Assembly: GCF_000341185.1 (NCBI RefSeq)
Contig: NZ_ANBH01000147.1
Location: 12,268-45,660, forward strand
DNA: 33,393 nucleotides
Reading direction: 5' to 3'
From: Nocardiopsis chromatogenes YIM 90109
Lineage (GTDB): Bacteria > Actinomycetota > Actinomycetes > Streptosporangiales > Streptosporangiaceae
Shown here: positions 30,508 through 33,393 of the stretch, one piece after another
How positions within the stretch are numbered: the stretch's first letter is position 1
How the letters are laid out: the number at the start of each line of letters is the position of its first letter
Made by a program: the position numbers and the translations under genes
The notes under the pieces: generated by a model
Database searches by the model: none
The model's input: only the letters and a program-made list of their open reading frames with translations
Told to the model about the DNA's origin: nothing

Positions 30508-31476
30508 CTACTCCGAAGCCTCGAAGGCGTCGGACTCGTCCAGGATGCGGTCGAGGTCGTCGAGGACCGTCATGCCGCCCTTGGGGCCGACACCGGCGAT
30601 CCAGAACGAGTCCTCCACCGTGTACAGCTCGGGGAACTCGTCCTCGTTGTCGCGGACCGACGGCGGCACGGCCTCGGGGTCGGACGGGTCGTCGGCGGTG
30701 ACCAGGACCAGGTCGGCCTCGGCGTCGAGCACCTTCTCGGGGGAGATGTCCAGGGAGATGTCCTCCCACTCGTGCTCGGGGGTGGTGAAACCGGCGCACT
30801 CCAGGGTGCTCCCGGCGAAGGAGGTGGGCCCGTAGAGGGTGAGCACGTCGTCGCGGGGGCGGATGAGCTGGGCGGTCGAACCCTCGGTTCCGTACTTCTC
30901 GGCGATCTCGTCGCAGCGCGCCTCGTAGTCGCCGAGCAGCTCCTCGGCCTCGTCCTCCTTGCCGAGGGCGCTGGCGACGAGGTCGACGTTCTCCTGCCAC
31001 GGGTCGGTCTGGGTCTCCATGAAGACCGTGGGCGCGACGTCGGACAGCTTGTCGTGGAGGGCGGAGTGGCGCGCCTCGGTCCCGATGATGAGGTCGGGCT
31101 CCAGGGCGGCGATCTCCTCGATGTTCGGCTCGGGCACGGTGCCCACGCCCTGCACGTCGGCGGCCTCCTCGCCGAGGTAGTCGGGGACCCCGGCGGCCTC
31201 GTCGAAGAGCGCTGCGCCGACCGGGATCGTGCCCAGGGCGACCGAGGTGTCGAGCTGGACCGGTTCGAGGACGACGACCTTCTGCGGGTCGGCGGGGACC
31301 TCGGTCGTGCCCCGGGCGTGCTCGACGGTGCGGGTCTCGCCGGAGGCGTCCCCGGATCCGCCGGAGCCGCCGGAGTCGGCGCCGCCTCCGCACGCGGACA
31401 CGGCGAGCACGGCGGCGGCCGGGAGGGCGATGGGGAGCAGGCGCGGCACGGTGCGGCCACGGGTGGTCTGGGGCAT
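30508..31476 (-). CDS. Ferric-siderophore substrate-binding lipoprotein
   Basis: A 322-residue binding protein of the FecB/FepB type. Lipobox LAVSAC with C29, then a Gly/Ser-rich tether. Domain marks: TTEVPADPQKVVVLEPVQLD, IEEIAALEPDLIIGTEAR, DVAPTVFMET, and the C-terminal DDLDRILDESD. It captures a ferric siderophore outside the membrane and delivers it to the FecCD pair. ATG at 31476; the upstream ribosome site is weak. An iron box lies 61 bp upstream, so DtxR/IdeR-type repression by iron is expected. The siderophore cannot be named from sequence. Confidence 0.94.
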   Translation of the reverse strand: MPQTTRGRTVPRLLPIALPAAAVLAVSACGGGADSGGSGGSGDASGETRTVEHARGTTEVPADPQKVVVLEPVQLDTSVALGTIPVGAALFDEAAGVPDYLGEEAADVQGVGTVPEPNIEEIAALEPDLIIGTEARHSALHDKLSDVAPTVFMETQTDPWQENVDLVASALGKEDEAEELLGDYEARCDEIAEKYGTEGSTAQLIRPRDDVLTLYGPTSFAGSTLECAGFTTPEHEWEDISLDISPEKVLDAEADLVLVTADDPSDPEAVPPSVRDNEDEFPELYTVEDSFWIAGVGPKGGMTVLDDLDRILDESDAFEASE

Positions 31477-31536
31477 GGGGGATCCAATCCGCCGGTACGG
31501 GGGTGGCCGGGTCCGGCCAATTAAGCGGACCCTAAC

Positions 31537-31555
31537 TTAGCAAAGGCTCACCTCA
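31537..31555 (-). promoter_or_regulatory. Iron box (DtxR/IdeR/DmdR-type operator)
   Basis: TTAGCAAAGGCTCACCTCA matches the 19-bp actinobacterial iron-box consensus TTAGGTTAGGCTAACCTAA at 14 positions, with the AGGCT-ACCT core intact. It lies 61 bp upstream of the siderophore-binding protein, in the 180-bp gap after the siderophore-interacting protein gene. Confidence 0.85.
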
Positions 31556-31656
31556 TCCTGTCCAGCCCCCTGCCTGGTCGAATGCGGTGACGACCGGATC
31601 ACACGTCGGAACCTCCGCCTCCGGGTCGCCGCTCGCTCCCTCCGCCCCGCCGCCGT

Positions 31657-32640
31657 CTAGGCCCCCGATCCGGAGCCCACTGGTCTAGGTGTCCCCGAAT
31701 CGACGGCGCCCGGCCCTGCGGCCCCGGCCGCGTCGCGCCGCTCGCCGGTGCGGCCCCTGGCATTCCAGTAGCCCTGGGCGTGGACGCGGTCGGGGGCGAT
31801 GCCCGCACCGCGCAGCAGGTCCCGCATCCGCGCGACGCGGGTGCTCTCGGCGGCCGTCCAGGCGTAGAAGCCGGAGCCGAGGGCCGCCGCGCCGGGGGCG
31901 TGCTCGCGCGCCCAGTCGGCGACCGCGTCGGCCAGCGGGCCGCCGTGGCCGGAGTCCGGCGTGCGGAGCACCACGGTCGGCTCGGCGGCGGTGCCTAGCC
32001 GCGCCCCCTCCCCCTCGGCCACCACGGCGGCGTCCGCGCGGTCCGCCGCCTCGACGATGACGTCGGCGCGGACGGACGGCTCAAGGGCGGCGAGGATGTT
32101 GCGAATCGCGGGGAAGGCGGCCTCGTCACCGGCGAGGAGCACGCGCTGCGCGGGCCCCGGCCGCCACTGGATGCCGTGGGAGGGGCGGCCGCGGCGGACG
32201 TCCGGCCCGGAGAGCAGCACCCGCTCACCGCCGATCGCGGACGCGGCGAGTGCACTGGCCGGTCCGGGGCGGGAGTGGAGGTAGAAGTCGATGTCCACCT
32301 CCCGGTCGGCCGGGCGGACGCCGGCGACGGTGTAACTGCGCAGGAGGGGCCGCTCCCCGACGGGGAGCGAGCGCCAGCGCGCCCGCCATTCGGCCTCGGT
32401 GGGCGGCCCGCCGCCGGATTCACCGGAGCTGCCGGAGCCGCCCCCGACCCCCGCATCGAACACGTCCGGCACCGGACCGTCGGGCACGAGGATCTTGACC
32501 CGCTGGTCGAGCCCATATGGTCCGAAGTGCCCGAGGTGCGGCCCGGTGAGGGTGAGCCGCACGAACCCGGGCGAGAGCCGCCGGACGGCACACACCCGCG
32601 TGTCGAAGAGGACATTGGGGGAGGCGGTGAACGACGGCAT
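31657..32640 (-). CDS. Siderophore-interacting protein (ferric-siderophore flavoreductase)
   Basis: A 327-residue SIP-family NAD(P)H-dependent flavoprotein. The FAD domain (about 10-150) carries VKILVPDGP and the flavin motif LLRSYTVAGVR, with a low-complexity Gly/Ser insert (62-80) before it. The C-terminal pyridine-nucleotide domain shows VLLAGDEAAFPAIRNILAAL and GSGFYAWTAAESTRVARMRD, then YWNARGRTGE. It reduces ferric siderophore after import to release ferrous iron. The ATG at 32640 has GGAG 9-10 nt upstream. The C-terminal 25 residues are Gly/Ala/Pro-rich and poorly conserved-looking. It precedes the transporter genes in the same direction; the iron box lies between them. Confidence 0.93.
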   Translation of the reverse strand: MPSFTASPNVLFDTRVCAVRRLSPGFVRLTLTGPHLGHFGPYGLDQRVKILVPDGPVPDVFDAGVGGGSGSSGESGGGPPTEAEWRARWRSLPVGERPLLRSYTVAGVRPADREVDIDFYLHSRPGPASALAASAIGGERVLLSGPDVRRGRPSHGIQWRPGPAQRVLLAGDEAAFPAIRNILAALEPSVRADVIVEAADRADAAVVAEGEGARLGTAAEPTVVLRTPDSGHGGPLADAVADWAREHAPGAAALGSGFYAWTAAESTRVARMRDLLRGAGIAPDRVHAQGYWNARGRTGERRDAAGAAGPGAVDSGTPRPVGSGSGA

Positions 32641-32734
32641 GAATGCGATGGCTCCAACCCGGCGGGACAGGCGAGGACCGCTTCATGATGCCTCAGCCGC
32701 GAATCGGCCGGTCACCGAGGTAGAACGATCCGGC

Positions 32735-32952
32735 GGAACGACAGAACAGGTGCCCCGCTCGCGGGCCCCGGCCGGGCGGCGGGCCACCGGGGCGCAAGGA
32801 AGAACAGCGGCGACGAAGCAGGTCGGCCCCCTTCCGGCAGCGTTGTCGGGTGGCGGGCGTGTGCGTGGTCGCCGTGATCGGCGGCGACGGAGCGAGCGGG
32901 GCGGGTCCCCTGGCCCGGCCTGCAGGGCGGCGGGTTCCCCGTGGTCCGGGAA
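32735..32952 (+). repeat. Dispersed non-coding repeat, copy B
   Basis: Collinear with copy A at 13523-13734 (same orientation, imperfect). It lies in the 753-bp stretch 32641-33393 where no credible gene is seen on either strand. The two copies stay similar in all frames rather than one, so the repeat is likely non-coding. Confidence 0.65.
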
Positions 32953-33081
32953 GGCGGCGCGGCCGGGAGGGCGGGTTCCCGCCCGCGCTCGTGGCGGCCG
33001 CCGGGCCGGTGCGCAGGCCCGGCGGGGCACCCCCTCCGGGGGTGCATACCGGGCACACGGGATAGGGATCGGCGGTCCAGC

Positions 33082-33128
33082 GTGGTGGAACCGCCCCCCG
33101 ATCGGCGATTTCGTGGCGGTTCCACCAC
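33082..33128. repeat. 14-bp perfect inverted repeat
   Basis: GTGGTGGAACCGCC (33082-33095) and GGCGGTTCCACCAC (33115-33128) are perfect inverted arms around 19 nt. A third partial copy, GGCGGTCCA, begins at 33071, allowing an alternative stem. It could be a small mobile-element end, an intergenic REP-like sequence, or a terminator for genes beyond the window. The remainder to 33393 shows only short GC hairpins. Confidence 0.75.
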
Positions 33129-33393
33129 TAAGGATGCCCCCGGGGTGCGTGCGGGGGCCGGAAGGCGGGTTCCGGCCCTGCCGCTGCCGGCCCGGTGTCC
33201 GCTTCGCCCGGCTTCCCGGGCGCCGGGGCGCCTCCCGCGCACCGTTCGACGGCCGGGGCGGCCCGACAGGCGGCGCGGGTGCACGGTCATCGCGATACCG
33301 GAACAGGTTCTGGCGCCACGAGGCCCCTAAACGGCACACCGGGGCCATTTGCCGGGCCCAGTGTCACCGCGTGTAGCCGATATCGGCCCCGCA

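Noticed and set aside
32683-33376. Several overlapping frames in the terminal gap
   Set aside because: All are Arg/Pro/Gly-rich, no start signal or domain is visible, and the DNA contains the dispersed repeat and an inverted repeat.
1-33393. tRNA or rRNA genes, CRISPR arrays, prophage or plasmid functions
   Set aside because: No cloverleaf-like segments, regularly spaced repeats, integrase, replication or structural phage genes were recognised by eye; a covariance-model search was not possible.

Overview
The window is very GC-rich chromosomal DNA from a filamentous-type actinobacterium. The paired XRE/DUF5753 regulator with DUF397 proteins, the DtxR/IdeR-type iron box, the actinobacterial MarR, VOC and SGNH families, and frequent TANNNT boxes placed 6-7 nt before start codons (leaderless architecture) all fit. 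Nocardiopsaceae (Nocardiopsis or a relative) is my best guess, from overall flavour only. No rRNA, tRNA, CRISPR array or complete insertion sequence was seen.

Layout. 1-2000: a small minus-strand protein divergent from an XRE regulator and two DUF397 proteins. 2000-4640 (minus): a lipoprotein, then a VKOR/DsbA disulfide-forming pair and a membrane protein with a CxxC. 4800-5580: wrbA quinone reductase with a strong double terminator. 5640-9610: a LacI-family regulator divergent from a CNT nucleoside transporter and adenosine deaminase, with several operator-like palindromes between them. 9640-13470: an ABC-2 exporter (ATPase and permease separated by an IS110 transposase relic) divergent from a NarL-type two-component system, with a palindrome in the shared promoter. 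13520-13840: a dispersed repeat and a probable IS30 relic. 13940-15820 (minus): a split-barrel flavin-type protein and two VOC/glyoxalase proteins; the VOC promoters share an exact 21-nt element.

16050-25150 is the most distinctive region. A minus-strand operon encodes an 811-residue fusion of acyl-CoA ligase and enoyl-CoA hydratase, an acetoacetyl-CoA-synthetase-like ligase, a 3-hydroxyacyl-CoA dehydrogenase and an amidohydrolase. Next to it are a CocE/NonD-type hydrolase and a divergent MarR regulator. The order ligase-hydratase, dehydrogenase, amidohydrolase, MarR matches the logic of the CoA-dependent p-hydroxycinnamate (cou) pathway of Rhodococcus: activation, hydration, oxidation to the beta-ketoacyl-CoA, then hydrolytic cleavage to an aromatic acid and acetyl-CoA. 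The first two steps here sit on one polypeptide. Repeated operator-like sites link the MarR gene to the operon promoter.

25390-28110: a Pro-rich membrane-anchored protein, a secreted SGNH lipase/esterase and a small membrane protein. 28280-32640 (minus): a siderophore-interacting flavoreductase, a siderophore-binding lipoprotein with an upstream iron box, and two FecCD permeases, with no ATPase nearby. 32640-33393 has no credible gene; it carries a second copy of the dispersed repeat and a 14-bp inverted repeat.
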